64,000 nucleotides of DNA from Apostichopus japonicus (GCF_037975245.1 NC_092576.1:38091111-38155110), one strand, 5' to 3'. Numbered from the stretch's first letter, positions 25,125-36,144 are shown. The notes: generated by a model not told the origin, from the letters alone. Numbers and translations: made by a program.

Positions 25125-27045
25125 GTAAGTATTATCGAGTATGCACATTCGTTACTATAATATGATTTATCATTGTCTTTTTCTTTAATTCTTTACGAAC
25201 TTCCTTATATACCTCAGTTCTATGATATCAGCTACAATCTAACTACAAAGCCCACCATAATAAAGTAGTATTAGTTTCCCTTATGCATAATACCATTGCA
25301 ATATAATGTAGTATAAATATAAATAGAATGTTATCATGATTTGTAATATATTATATAGGTTGTTTACAATTCGTCACTTTTGGCACTATTAGCATATTAC
25401 AGTACAATTGCAATTACGGCTCATATATGTTATATAATGCAATCTGCTTGCTGTTTCACTATAAGTAATTTATGACTGAATTACATGTTACCCGTCCAAT
25501 TCAATGATAATCCATTTGCCTGCATTCAGATATCTTTGCAAGGTTGTTTCTTTCGTCTCCGTAAATGTGTAATTTACTCGCACTTTGTTATATTTTCCAA
25601 GAAAAATAAAATAGAAAAAAACAAACTGATATTATTCTTCGAAAATTGATAGGCCCCTAATAACACGATTAGAGTTAACCTTAATTCGTCTAACAGAAAA
25701 GAATCATTCGTCTAATTTACATAAACACAGTTTCATCATCATTCGTTACTGCTCTTTGCCAATTTAAAAACTCCCACTTTCTTTGACATCTATTGCTATC
25801 AAGTGGTTGTTTTTATATTTAAACCAGTACATGACTCCCTTCCAATTATATCGATCATATATGTATTTTTTTAATTTCATTGTACTACTAACTCTAAATA
25901 TGTACTCGTTCCAGCGCAACACTGTCTATGTACCCTCAAATAGGTTTATCTCCTCTCAGCACAACACACGCTATAAACCTGCTGCAGTATAAAACTCTGC
26001 TGCTCTCATATCAAATGTCGAAAACTTTGGTAAAGACTGCTTAATAATAACTCTTTATAATTACAGGCTGCTTACTTTTCTCTTTTTCTGTTTCCTATTG
26101 GTATTGTCTCCTTTGTTTGTTTCTGTCACTTTTGTTATACGGTTGCCATTACGTATTATGCTCACCGAGTTTTTTTTTGTATTCCTACTCATTGTAATTT
26201 CTATATTAAACTTACTAAATGTATAAATAAGTGAACCTCGGTATTCTCCCGTGGACGAATCGTAAGTAATTTGTAGTAAACAGGTTATGTGCTTAGTCAT
26301 TCGTGTTACGTAGCTAGCTTGTCATTTAAGGAGGGCGGTATACAAAACACGTACTACATTTCTTTCTGAAATCATTATTGACGAACACAACTGTTAAAGT
26401 AGACTTTTCTGGTATGGTAAGTCACACATTACTCCGATACAACCATTTCCCTCTCCCTTCCAGTGATTCAAAAAGCATCAATGGGTGGGGATGGGGGTGG
26501 GGTAGGAGTGCACAACATTCAAGGTTCAGTGGGATTTGTGGCTAACCACACTACATAAAAACGTCCCAACAACTATTGATGCACTAAAGCGGACAATTAT
26601 TCATTGAAGTTTCTGTAATCATATTTAAAAAAAATTGAAGCAGTTTACATAACAGAAATGGCACTCTCAAAAACAGGGCACTTTAAATGTCAAATAGAAC
26701 TAAAGGTACTATTTCATTAATGCCATGAATCTAATGTAAACGAAACACAATTTTTAGGGTATTTGCTCTCTTCAATTGCTACCATGGTTAGATTGACCTA
26801 TTTCTGTTATATGAGTCTGTAAGTTAAGAGCAGCCACTAACAGCAGACAATAGTGTATATATCGACGTTACACGCCGTTGGCCACTGATGTTTGTACACT
26901 GTGACATGTGACTAGCGCTGGGTACGCTGTGACGGGAAAAAAAGTGGATCCCCAGCAGCCACATAGGGCAGCCTTAATTAGCGGACAATAATAAGACTGT
27001 TACTTTTTCTTACCTGTTTTAATTCTTTCATGTGATATAATTCTG
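25125..27045. other. NLR gene 1 intron, first part
   Basis: AT-rich intronic sequence with no recognised gene. The short G-rich tract near 26480 is simple sequence. The intron runs from the NACHT exon donor to the acceptor at 30828. Confidence 0.45.
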
Positions 27046-27313
27046 AATGTGGTGCTAACCGGACATCTTAATAGGCTCCATAACTAAAAAAAAAAATATT
27101 TAAAAGAAAAAAAAAAAAAATGGGGGGTCATTACACATTACGTATATACAGCGCGTTTAGAGATATTCGTGTCGGGGTTGATTACAACTTTAAGGCCACT
27201 TTTGGTAAAGAAATCGGTTTTGTTTCCGATAGTAGAGACGTACCACCTAAAAGAAAAACTGTTTTACTTTAATGTGGTGCTAACCGGACATCTCAATAGG
27301 CTCCATAACTAAA
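27046..27313 (+). repeat. Pair of about 43-bp direct repeats, 225 bp apart
   Basis: The block beginning aatgtggtgctaaccggaca occurs at 27046-27089 and again at 27271-27313 with one or two changes. An A-rich tract follows the first copy. Probably a local duplication or part of a mobile-element end; no coding potential. Confidence 0.75.
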
Positions 27314-27478
27314 ATAAATCGATTTTGAAAAAATAATACCTTTCTTATTTATGCACTAATTGAACAACACACACGACCGCAGTTGTAGTACTGTGTGTCA
27401 TGTCTTACTGTCCTTTTTCTCCTAGTGGCTGCTTAGTGTCTGCTCTTAGTGGCTGCTACCTTCAATGAGGCGAGGCAA

Positions 27479-27569
27479 CGAGGTAAATGAATCTGGAGGA
27501 TTCATGTCAATTGGGTGCGCGCGTACCATGTATGGAGGGTCATGTGATGTGTTCCAGGGTGGTACTATA
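27479..27569 (+). repeat. Inverted repeat, left arm
   Basis: The sequence from cgaggtaaatgaatctgg to ccagggtggtacta is found as reverse complement at 28593-28692. The arms are about 90-100 bp and enclose about 1 kb that holds a LINE 3' end. This could be a foldback-type element or the two TIRs of a DNA transposon that received the LINE. No clear TSD was found. Confidence 0.7.
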
Positions 27570-27805
27570 CTGATATTTCTCTGTAGCAGTTCGAGAACAG
27601 TGTTAGTGACTTCGTGAAAGATTGGTCGGTTCGGACATGAGAACTAACGGCATAAGAAGGTACTGGTACTTCATAGCTAAGAAATAGTGCTAATATGCTA
27701 ACGTTCAACCTTATTCTCTTGAATGAAGGCAGACTTTCTACATAATCTTACTTATTAATACAGCTCTAGGGCAAGCTTTGTCTCATATGGCCTAACGTTA
27801 TTACT

Positions 27806-27891
27806 ACCATCACTTAAGAAATATCACACATATTGACACTTTTAAGAAGCACTTGAAAACGTATCTTTTTAGGCTCGAGTATGGGCATTAA
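27806..27891 (+). pseudogene. C-terminal end of a LINE ORF
   Basis: The frame reading RNITHIDTFKKHLKTYLFRL and ending in TAA at 27889 has the usual C-terminal signature of CR1/Rex/L2-like LINE proteins. Upstream coding sequence is too decayed to follow. It is succeeded by a 3' UTR with an internal tandem array. Confidence 0.75.
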
Positions 27892-27994
27892 TCTTATTCA
27901 CTTTTCTTTGTTTTATTCACTTTACTGTGCCCATATTTATGTATATTTCTATTTTTTATTTTATTTTTTGTGGTTTATTACCCTGTCTTTTATC

Positions 27995-28320
27995 AGGTTT
28001 TACTTTTACTGCTGTTGTTATTACTTTTAGGTTTTCTTAAGTTTGGTAATTTTATATTCCAGGATTTGGTTCTTTTGTACAGTGCTCTTAAGCATGTTTT
28101 ACTTCTACTTTTACTGCTGTTGTTATTACTTTTAGGTTTCCTTATGTTTGGTAATTTTTTATTCCAAGATTTGGTTCTTTTGTACAGTGCTCTTGAGCAT
28201 GTTTTACTTCTACTTTTATTGCTGTTGTTATTACTTTATGGTTTTCTGAAGTTTGGTAATTTTATATTCCAGGTATTCGTTCTTTTGTACAGTGCTCTTG
28301 AGCATGTTTTATTTCATGAT
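27995..28320 (+). repeat. 105-bp tandem repeat, about 3 units
   Basis: Three diverged units start at 28031, 28136 and 28241 (gttttcttaa, gtttccttat, gttttctgaa), each 105 bp and each containing a ttttgtacagtgctct block. Because 105 is divisible by three, the array yields a spurious Leu-rich 136-codon ORF (27970-28380). It sits in the 3' UTR of the LINE remnant just upstream. Confidence 0.9.
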
Positions 28321-28592
28321 AACAGCACTTTAATATATGGTATTTATTATTATTTATTTATTTATTACTACACGCTATAAGTGAATGTAAAAATGGGAAA
28401 TGTTTAGTTCAGTGCAACCACGGAATTCTCCATGGAACAGAGCCTAATGCTGCTCGACGGGAATATAGCTATCACGTTAGGCTACAAGCACGGTTATTGC
28501 TAGGTAACGGGTGTCGTCTGCTGCTCTAAGCACGCAAACACTCTTACCTACTAGTTGGGTGAAATCATCATGCGTAATAGGGAGAGTAGTAT

Positions 28593-28692
28593 ATTAGTAC
28601 CACCCTGGAACACATCACATGACCCTCCATACATGGTACGCACGTACGCGAGTATTTACTGTGTGATAGTTTCTCCAGATTCATTTACCTCG
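28593..28692 (-). repeat. Inverted repeat, right arm
   Basis: Reverse complement of 27479-27569, see that entry. The arm ends at ...tttacctcg, after which the flanking gaggcgaggc also mirrors the left flank, but in the same orientation. Confidence 0.7.
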
Positions 28693-29349
28693 TTGAGGCG
28701 AGGCCTATTCAGCCTGCCGCGTCAATGCAGGCGCATCGACTATTACAATATAACGGTGTTTTGGCTGTTTTGAAAACGAAGCTTTTATTTGGAATGTATA
28801 CGCAATTAGGATATATGTCAAGTCTACTAGGCATAGGCCTATACGTTGATCACCGCTTTAGGATATAATCGTACTAAAACAATCTTGCTTTAAAGGTAAG
28901 TTTAATTATAGTACTGCAAATTGTGTAGACGAATTCTGAATGGTTAGGCCTAGACCTAGTAATAGTAACAGGTTTGCTTATTTCTGTCAAGATAGGCTAG
29001 GACTTTACCTCTCACCGTAATACATGGCTGTAGGCTAATTTAAATGGCTTGTGTTAAGGAATGTAACTGTTTTTTTTTTATAATAGTTATTAATTCGACA
29101 CTAATCCGTACGTATAGGGGGTAACAAATCACTAGGCCCTAATCCAATCAAACATTCCGATAGCCGAGTTAGCCCTGTACTGGTAGTGGTAATGTATTGG
29201 GTCGTGAGGTCACACTGAGAGTGGTAGTGACTAGTGATACATGGATTGGGTTCATGTCGCTCACTTTTAGTAAAGATATTGACTGTAGCAGTTATGAAGC
29301 TGTAACATTGTAACATTTGCAGCTGCACAATATGCTACTACTTTAGACA

Positions 29350-29625
29350 CTGCAAAGAATGAGCCTACAACAAACATTTTTGAGAGAATATCATATGCAT
29401 GTAATTTATTTTACAGTGATAGAAACAAAATATGAAAATATAAACTAGCGTCTGATTAGAGTTTACATGATGGTATAGCTTGTAAGCGGCTCATACGGGC
29501 GTATGTCGGTTGTATTTACTCTGCTTGTGTCGGGAACAAAAGTTCGTTCTTGCAATTACTGTATGTAGGTTGAGGCCTGATTAACCGTGTTGATGCTAAT
29601 GTCATGATCGATGAGTGTACAGAGA
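29350..29625 (+). repeat. Direct repeat, copy 1 (about 270 bp)
   Basis: The blocks agcctacaacaaacatt, tgtttactctg-like and gatgatcgatgagtgtaca-like recur in the same order at 29988-30235. It is a diverged direct duplication inside the NLR intron with no coding potential. Confidence 0.65.
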
Positions 29626-29987
29626 AGGGAACGAGAACGGGGAAAAAATAATAGAAAATTAAATGTTTGCAACTATCATGTAATATCAACACACTATTAT
29701 CTATTACGATTTTCTCATGCAAGACTGTTACAGATGAGTGTGGGTTCGTACACTCAGAAAGATATGAGATAATTCAAACAAACGACTGTTTACATTTTAT
29801 AAACCATTAATGTCAGCAGTAAGGTGTAGCGAATGGGTTATATTATCAGGTATAGATATCTCCCAGCTGTGACAGTTATTGTTTGTTTGTTATGTAGAGT
29901 TTGTTTGGGGGAGAGGAGGGGGTAGGGTTGATAATGCTGTATCGTAATGTACAATAGGCCTAGCTAAACTACTGCTCTATAGTAGAC

Positions 29988-30235
29988 ACGACAAAGATTT
30001 AGCCTACAACAAACATTGCATAGAAAAATTCATAGGCGTGGAATGTGTTGCACAATCATTATATGACATAGCGTTTACGTGACGTTACCTATTAGCGGTA
30101 TACACCGGCGTGTGTCGGTCGTGTTTACTCTGTATGTGTCGGGAGGGAAAGTTAGTTCTTACCGTTACTGTATGAAGGTTGAAGCGTTATCAACCGCACT
30201 TATACAAATGTGATGATCGATGAGTGTACAGACGT
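29988..30235 (+). repeat. Direct repeat, copy 2
   Basis: Second copy of the 29350-29625 block; it ends at gatcgatgagtgtacaga. About 640 bp separate the two starts. Confidence 0.65.
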
Positions 30236-30828
30236 GACGCAGAAATAGTTTAATTTTCACAAATACATTATTTAATTTTAACGATCTTCTTATTTACTTC
30301 TTGGCATGTTATTTTATATGGTACATAGCCTATACGTTTGTGCTTGAAGACCAAGCTATGATGACGACAAATTAAAGCAGGCATATGTGTTATTCTGTCG
30401 AGTAAGTCTGTTAGGAGTTTGGAGGGGGGGGGGGGTGGTTGTTGAAGAGCAGACTTTGACAATAGCTTAGCCTAAATGACTTAAGTCGAGATCTGCAATC
30501 ACTTGTATACATTAATACTGGAAGCTATTCCTTTAGTTTTTATGGGCAGTCTAAATCATACTTGACTTTTCTACGAACTTGTGGTATCTACGTACCATAG
30601 TTAGTTGGATATATTCTTTTTTTCATTTTATTTACATTTATTAATTGTTATTTTGCAGGTTTTTTGTATGGTTTTCATGGGAGAGGGACAAGGGGCATTA
30701 TTATTGCTTTCGTTTGCACTTCTATGAATATTATTCAGTTAATAGCGGTAACTACGTTCAATAATATTTACTGTCAATTAGGTCATGCAGCTAAATTACA
30801 GTTTATTATTGTATTAATCTTTCTTCAG

Positions 30829-31040
30829 ATACCAATATCTGATCTAAGGCTGAAGTGGTCCTTCAGTAAGGTTGACAACAATACCATCATCCTCCGGTCT
30901 GGTATTGCTCTACCAAGCCTCTCATCACTGGAGAAGTTATTGGTGAATGCAGGCACTCCATACAAACCAGTACTTACTGAGGAAGATATTGTAGGGTTAT
31001 TGAACTATGTACTGCCGTCTAAGAAATTCAGCAAACTTTG
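30829..31040 (+). CDS. NLR gene 1, leucine-rich exon (cassette exon 2)
   Basis: Acceptor tctttcttcag at 30828, donor GTGAGT at 31041; phase 0 in and two bases of a Trp codon out. The 70 codons read IPISDLRLKWSF, then IILRSGIALPSLSSLEKLL, LTEEDIVGLLNY and VLPSKKFSKLW. The spaced Leu pattern fits leucine-rich-repeat-like modules C-terminal to NACHT. The NACHT exon ends phase 0 with ...ASSHD, so the join ASSHD/IPIS is in frame. The 13503 and 62064 copies begin with the same IPI. The ORF extends upstream of the acceptor only by chance. Confidence 0.7.
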
Positions 31041-32232
31041 GTGAGTAACATACAAGATAAAATGAATATGAGTAGAAGAAAGTGTGGGATAATTATGAAA
31101 GATTTAATAGACTTTTCAATAATTTAATCCTGTAGGAACCGACAAAAGGTAATAGACAACAAATGGCATCAAAGATGCCGTCATACAGGAACAGGTTGGT
31201 TGAGAGGGGTAAATTGGAAGTTTAAGGTCATCTAAATGCAATCAATAAGATAAGCTTGTTTATAAAGCTTTATTTTGTGAATATTTTGTATCGTGGCCCG
31301 GGGGGGGGGGTTGAACTTCCAGTAAGACTGTTGCGATACGAGATTGTCCTTGTGTAACAATGCTTGGATTTTTGCAAAATGTTGTGTAAGCAAGGCTGAT
31401 TTCAGTGTATTTGTAGAAAAGAGATACGTATGAGTGGAGTGCAGTAAATTCGTCAAACAGATATCGCGGTATATATTATGACAAACCACGCCGCCTATTT
31501 TCAATTCAAATCAAGGCGTAAATTATGCCAAATATAGGTGAAAATAAGAGAAATATTGACAATCGTTTTTTTTTTCTTTACACATTTTAGACATTTCATT
31601 TCCCAACAACGTTTAGAGGAAATTACAGGAGAAAAAATCCTTAAAAACAATTTACTGTAAATAATTCAAAGAACTTTTCAACGATATATTATGACTCCAA
31701 GAATGTAACCATTGCTAATTACTAGTTGGTTGCCAACAGACAGTGAGTGAGTCCTTACGTAAATCTTGCACACAATGTTGGTTTCAATAGTAAAACTTCT
31801 TGTGTTGTTCCTTGATGTATAGTTATAATCAAAAGCCAAAGAAACTCTAAACATCGGAATAATGATTTTGTAGTAATTTATGACCTAAGAAAGAGTCCTG
31901 TTGAGTATAAAAATATGTATGAAGAAAAACATGAACAATTAAACAAGACGATTTTATTGGTTTTAAATAATTAAATGAAAGAAAACTATATTGTTTGTAC
32001 TTGGCTAGCATTGCCATTGTAGTTAAACAGATGTTCAGGTTTACCGATTGTCAAGGTGACCTTCAGCGTTACATTTGTTTGATGTATTCACGGTAACTAA
32101 GAGATGTAAGAGAATACGTACTTTAGCTGTACAGGTGTTCAACCACGTGACGCATTACAATGTGATTGACAGGTCATATATAAAGAATACAATGAACATT
32201 GTGCAATATAGACAACGTGCGTGTTGGTAAGA

Positions 32233-32475
32233 TTATAATTGAAAGAGATGAGTTTGTAGGCGTGATTTAAAGTAGGTGAAGTTTGTGGTTATGGGAATTT
32301 CGGTAGGAAGCCCGTTCCATAGATCAGGTGCAGCGACAGAAAAGCTGCGGGCCATAGTACTTCTTTTTATCTGTGTTGCGTAGAACGAGAGTAATAGGCT
32401 TAGGGCGAATGGTGCGTTTGGGTACTCGAGGTGTGATCAACTCAGACAGGTAAGAAGGTGCCATTGCGTGCAAGC
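32233..32475 (-). pseudogene. LINE ORF C-terminal fragment, minus strand
   Basis: The minus strand reads RSFSVAAPDLWNGLPTEIP and then FKSRLQTHLFQL followed by TAA at 32233-32235. Further upstream, in another frame, it reads TPRVPKRTIRPKPITLVLRN. This is the C-terminal signature of a CR1/L2-like LINE protein with one frameshift. It lies in the intron between the second and third cassette exons of NLR gene 1. Confidence 0.75.
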
Positions 32476-32688
32476 ATTTAACTAAAGTAATTTAAAACTT
32501 GAATTTTATTCGGTGGTATATTCAATAGAACTATGTTATCTTAATTGCAAATATTTGCATTTTGTTCATACAATTAATGAGGTATTATCTGTTTATTATT
32601 AAGTAACCTGGCTATAATAAGGTCAGCTGGTTGTTAGTATTTTAAGAGAAACACACGATCATTTGATATATCTATTTTTATACCACAG

Positions 32689-32765
32689 GTTTCTTAACTG
32701 CAAACTACCTGCATCTATCAGACCAGAGAAAATCCCAGAAGAATTAAGAAGAAAGAATGTACAAG
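32689..32765 (+). CDS. NLR gene 1, cassette exon 3 (77 bp)
   Basis: Acceptor ttataccacag, donor GTATGA. The first base completes the Trp codon of the previous exon and the last base starts a Val codon. It reads FLNCKLPASIRPEKIPEELR and then RKNVQ. Length and phases are identical to the 14006-14082 segment. It continues the leucine-rich unit: SKLWFLNCKLPASI is a typical LRR-like strand-turn. Confidence 0.7.
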
Positions 32766-33070
32766 GTATGACTATGTGTGGACAAATGGTATGACGGTAT
32801 GAAAAAAGGTATGACAAACACGGTCACACGTATAAAATTGCATCTTCCGACCATCGTTTCTTAACTATAGTCCGACTATATTAAACTAACTACGGTAGCG
32901 GTAACACGTATATGGTAGGCAACACGGGACATAATTGCTGATTTAATGTCCATACGAATTAAAATTATTACCGCTATTAATTCTGTTTAATACCGGCATT
33001 AATTATCAGCCAATCACCATGCAGCTTCATATGCCGGTATTAAATAGAATTAATAAGGGCATTAAATATA

Positions 33071-33246
33071 ATTAATACGGGTATAAAATATAATTAATAC
33101 GGGTATTAAATATAATTAATACAGGCATTAAATATAATTAATACGGGTATAAAATATAATTAATACAGGTATTAAATATAATTAATACAGGCATTAAATA
33201 GAATTAATACGGGCATTAAATATAATTAATACGGGCATTAAATAGA
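33071..33246. repeat. 22-bp tandem array, 8 units
   Basis: Eight head-to-tail 22-bp units starting attaatacgggta or close variants, with no spacers, adjacent to the left arm of the foldback element. Confidence 0.9.
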
Positions 33247-33320
33247 CATTATTTGTTTAGTTGGCACTGCAACTTTAGTTGGGCTACGTGTAATATGCAA
33301 TGTTATTAACAAGTTTCCAG

Positions 33321-33506
33321 CTATTGTGCCGGGCGTGAAACTGCCCCCGTTAGTTCATCCAGAGACACTGATGCGACATTGTACTCGTCTTCATTCAGGA
33401 GTCTTCCAAGCTTTGCATAGCGTAATGCTCTTCGAAGATTAACAAACCTGTTCAAAGCATTGCGAACTGGTAAAATATCGGATTGTGTGGGATTGGGAGT
33501 CAACAT
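33321..33506 (-). other. Unidentified ORF inside foldback element
   Basis: 61 codons, minus strand (contains NALNRFVNLRRALRYAKLGR). Composition is protein-like (amphipathic, charged) rather than repeat-derived, and the frame stays open for some distance upstream. It may be a captured host-gene or transposon fragment. I do not recognise it. Confidence 0.25.
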
Positions 33507-34195
33507 TTGTCAATGACCTACAAGTATCGTTCGCTTCTCGACGAATCACGCAGGTATGGTACTTTGTCTGTAGTGGGGGGGGGGGTGGCAAACAATCAGA
33601 GAGGCACTACTGTATCTCATTCCACAACCACCACTCGCTATGCTATAAACCGATACACACCGGCCATATCACTTAAATATACATGATGTGTTCAAGTATG
33701 CTTGCCAGTAGGGCACATTTGCTATTTTGGAGAAAAAAAATGGGGGGGGGGCACGTGTCCCCAGAGGCCTCCGGCTCCCACCCCTGTTCCCAGAGCAGAA
33801 ATAACAGCGCTGCTTTCACGCTACAGCAAGAGGGATTAAAACTAGCTTAGAGCATGATTAAATGCCCGTATTAAGTCTATTTAATACTGGCATATGAAGC
33901 TACATTGTGATTGGCTGAGAATTAATGCCGGTATTAAATAGAATTAATACCGGTAATAATTTTAATTCGTATGGACATTATATCAGCAATTATGTCCCGT
34001 ATGGCCTACCATACAGTACTGACATGACTTTGTACTATATTCGGACGATCGTCATTCGCAGACACATGCGTCATTGAGTTGATTATGCGTTTGCAAAGCT
34101 ATCATGCGCAGTTGCGTTGGGTCGGTCAAGGGTCACGGATTTGACCATGTTTCGCGTTTTTGTTGTTGTAAGTAGTAGTTGATGGCGATGGAAGC

Positions 34196-34456
34196 TCAAT
34201 TTGCCGTAGCGCTTTCATTGATTCCTATTGACACCGTATGTCGCTTGTACCAGCTGTTTAAATTGCTGACTTTGGTCCATATCTCCGTATGCGTCTGTTT
34301 GTATCCCTCTCTCGCTATCATATCCGAACACTTACTAAACACCTTATTCCTGACGGTGTTGTCCACCATACTCTGTATCTTCTTCCCCCAAAAATAATCA
34401 ATTAGTGTCAGGACTTCTTGTTCCTCCCAGATTTTACCGCGAGTAGTGGCCGCCAT
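34196..34456 (-). CDS. Myb/SANT-like (MSANTD-type) DNA-binding protein, solitary
   Basis: 86 codons starting at an ATG with a good context (gcaATGG) at 34456. An upstream in-frame ATG at 34594 would add 46 low-complexity residues and is less likely. Residues about 8-72 match the Myb/SANT-like trihelix pattern: KIWEEQEVLTLIDYFWGKK, then NKVFSKCSDMIAREGY, then IWTKVSNLNSWYKRHT. The tryptophan and aromatic spacing is that of domains that usually bind transposon or promoter DNA. The protein ends shortly after the domain, so a downstream exon may be missing. No partner transposase is seen in this element. Confidence 0.6.
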   Translation of the reverse strand: MAATTRGKIWEEQEVLTLIDYFWGKKIQSMVDNTVRNKVFSKCSDMIAREGYKQTHTEIWTKVSNLNSWYKRHTVSIGINESATAN

Positions 34457-34709
34457 TGCGATCTGTCTTGTCGAATTGTCTTGAGTGTTGACTGTTGTGT
34501 TGTTTTGTGGTAGAAACCGTACTCGTGTATGTACAGTGTACTGTATGCAGTGCAGTGCGGGTCTGTGTTGTTGGCATCGTATGTATCTAGGCACGCGTCG
34601 CTATGTCAAGGGATTGAAATCGGGGATTTCCGGCAGAGGTCAGTGTTTACGCTAACATGAATATATTCGGACAACGCAATTACGGTCACACGCATGGTTC
34701 TTCCTGCTA

Positions 34710-34870
34710 ATGATGGTCGGACCATGGTTAATTCGGGGCTGACGATGCTAATTACCATCTTTAGTGGAAGATGGTCCGACGATCGTCAGACCATAGTAGA
34801 GAGCGGTCACATGCAAACTGTGCCATGGTCGGACCATGGTCGGAACATCGTTATGTCCGAAAAAATGTAC
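34710..34870. repeat. Cluster of ATGGTC/GACCAT palindromes
   Basis: Repeated short inverted motifs (gatggtcggaccatggtt, agatggtccgacgatcgtc, catggtcggaccatggtc) occur near the right end of the 32821-34880 element. Subterminal palindromes of this kind often serve as binding sites for the element's own DNA-binding protein; that role is inference. Confidence 0.5.
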
Positions 34871-35426
34871 GTGTTACCGGGGTCTTACACTACAATATGT
34901 TACAATACAAGGTATACTGGTTACAGTACAGACTGTGTAATTTAACAATCACTTGTTATACCACAATGGTATTAAACTACTCTATTGTGCTGCGGGGATC
35001 ATATATAATTAAACAGAAAAATCCTTCCAAGGTTGAAAAGTATTTAATAGTAAATACATGTTTACCGCCTTTCAGCATGTACCGTGATGCTTTGTTTCAT
35101 TTTGATATTTGTTACTTATTGTTCTGCTTTATTGTAACAATGCTGATACATAATATTTTATTTAGAATATTTGAATCAATACCATGTCGTTAAAATGCAA
35201 GATAAGTTTAGCTCATTCATGTGAGGGAATGGTCGGCGAATGTCGCAGTGATGATAGGCCAGTGTGATCCTAAATGAAAATCATGCAGGTAAAAAAGGTT
35301 TTTTATATCATATATCTATATAAAAAAATGGTAGCTTAGTTTCAATTTATTGAGACTCATAAATACATAGCTGTGGTTATGTTAATATATATACTTTGTT
35401 GATTTCATTTTTATTCTGTTTTTCAG

Positions 35427-35482
35427 TTTTGTGGCCGAGTAATGCCTGTCATCTTGATCTCCAATCCGGTAAATGGAAGAAG
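35427..35482 (+). CDS. NLR gene 1, cassette exon 4 (56 bp)
   Basis: Acceptor ttctgtttttcag, donor GTTGGT. Two bases complete the Val codon, then LWPSNACHLDLQSGKWKK, ending at a codon boundary (phase 0). The DLQSGKW tail closes the leucine-rich unit. From exon 30829 to here the joined frame has no stop. Confidence 0.6.
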
Positions 35483-36024
35483 GTTGGTTGAACTTTTGTT
35501 CTGTTTGAATTCAATTTGCTTGGATGTGTCGTGTTTGCGTGTTTTTGTGTGCATGTGGATGGGAGGGGAGGGGGTCTGTGAACGGGGGAGTTAAAACATA
35601 AGGAGTATCCTGCTGTTTATTCTTTCCTTAAACTTTTATGTATAACCTTTCTGCGTTTTTTTCTCTAAGGTCTATCATGGAAAGTTATACGTATGAATAA
35701 ATATCAATCGTTTTTACTTGCACTAATTTATTCATCCCGTACAAGACGACTGGTCACATGCCTATATAAGGCATGATAGTGTTTTGACTTATCGGATTTC
35801 ATGAGTTAGGTCCTTACACAAGTTATGTATGTACAGTATAGTGCGCCCATACATGTTACAACCATCGTGCCTCATAACACACTACATGAATCCTCATTGT
35901 TAGTATTGTAAGGACTAGTAAAGTGGGACTTGATCACATATATACTTTTCATAAATAATTATTATTCTATACCTTATCATTTATCAAATGTTATTGCTAA
36001 TACAATGTTTATCTTGTTTAACAG

Positions 36025-36144
36025 GCTGATGACGTCCAGATTATTACAGAGTTGTGCTCACAAGATGTAGTCATCAATTACGAAGACAGTGTGTCAGTAC
36101 ATAGGTCAGCCGTAGAGCTCCTACTGAAAGCGTCCAGTCATAAC
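36025..36144 (+). CDS. NLR gene 1, start of a second cassette (120-bp exon)
   Basis: Acceptor cttgtttaacag, donor GTAAGT, phase 0 at both ends, 40 codons (ADDVQIITELCSQDVVINYE, then RSAVELLLKASSHN). Its last 33 residues align without gaps with the end of the NACHT exon (TELCSKEVIINRDDSK...ASSHD), 19 of 33 identical by hand. It follows exon 4 in frame and should lead into another IPIS-type exon, but none is visible before the LINE at 36712. It may belong to a truncated second cassette, or to a separate degenerate paralogue. Confidence 0.65.

Larger units (their letters stand above)
32911..34013. mobile_element. Foldback/MITE-like element with about 157-bp inverted arms
   Basis: The left arm 32911-33067 (begins tatggtaggc, contains gggacataattgctga) is the reverse complement of the right arm 33857-34013, with high identity by eye. 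The interior holds a 22-bp tandem array (33071-33246), a poly-G tract and an ORF (33321-33506, minus) of unknown nature. The arms are built from the same attaatac-type units as the array, so they may have grown from one another. No transposase is present. A TSD was not determined. Confidence 0.75.
32821..34880. mobile_element. Putative DNA transposon with MSANTD-like gene
   Basis: The left end (CGGTCACACGTATAAAATTG..., then ATCTTCCGACCAT) and the reverse complement of the right end (CGGTAACACGTAC..., then ATGTTCCGACCAT) resemble each other with gaps, which suggests decayed TIRs. Between them lie an MSANTD-like gene on the minus strand (34196-34456) and a nested foldback element (32911-34013). 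The ends and superfamily are uncertain; such DNA-binding genes often accompany Harbinger-type transposases, but none is present here. The whole lies in an intron of NLR gene 1. Confidence 0.4.

Noticed and set aside
27970-28380. 136-codon Leu-rich ORF resembling a membrane protein
   Set aside because: It is created by a 105-bp tandem repeat (a multiple of three) in a LINE 3' UTR.
33071-33246. CRISPR-like regular repeat
   Set aside because: The units are head-to-tail without spacers and lie in an animal foldback element.
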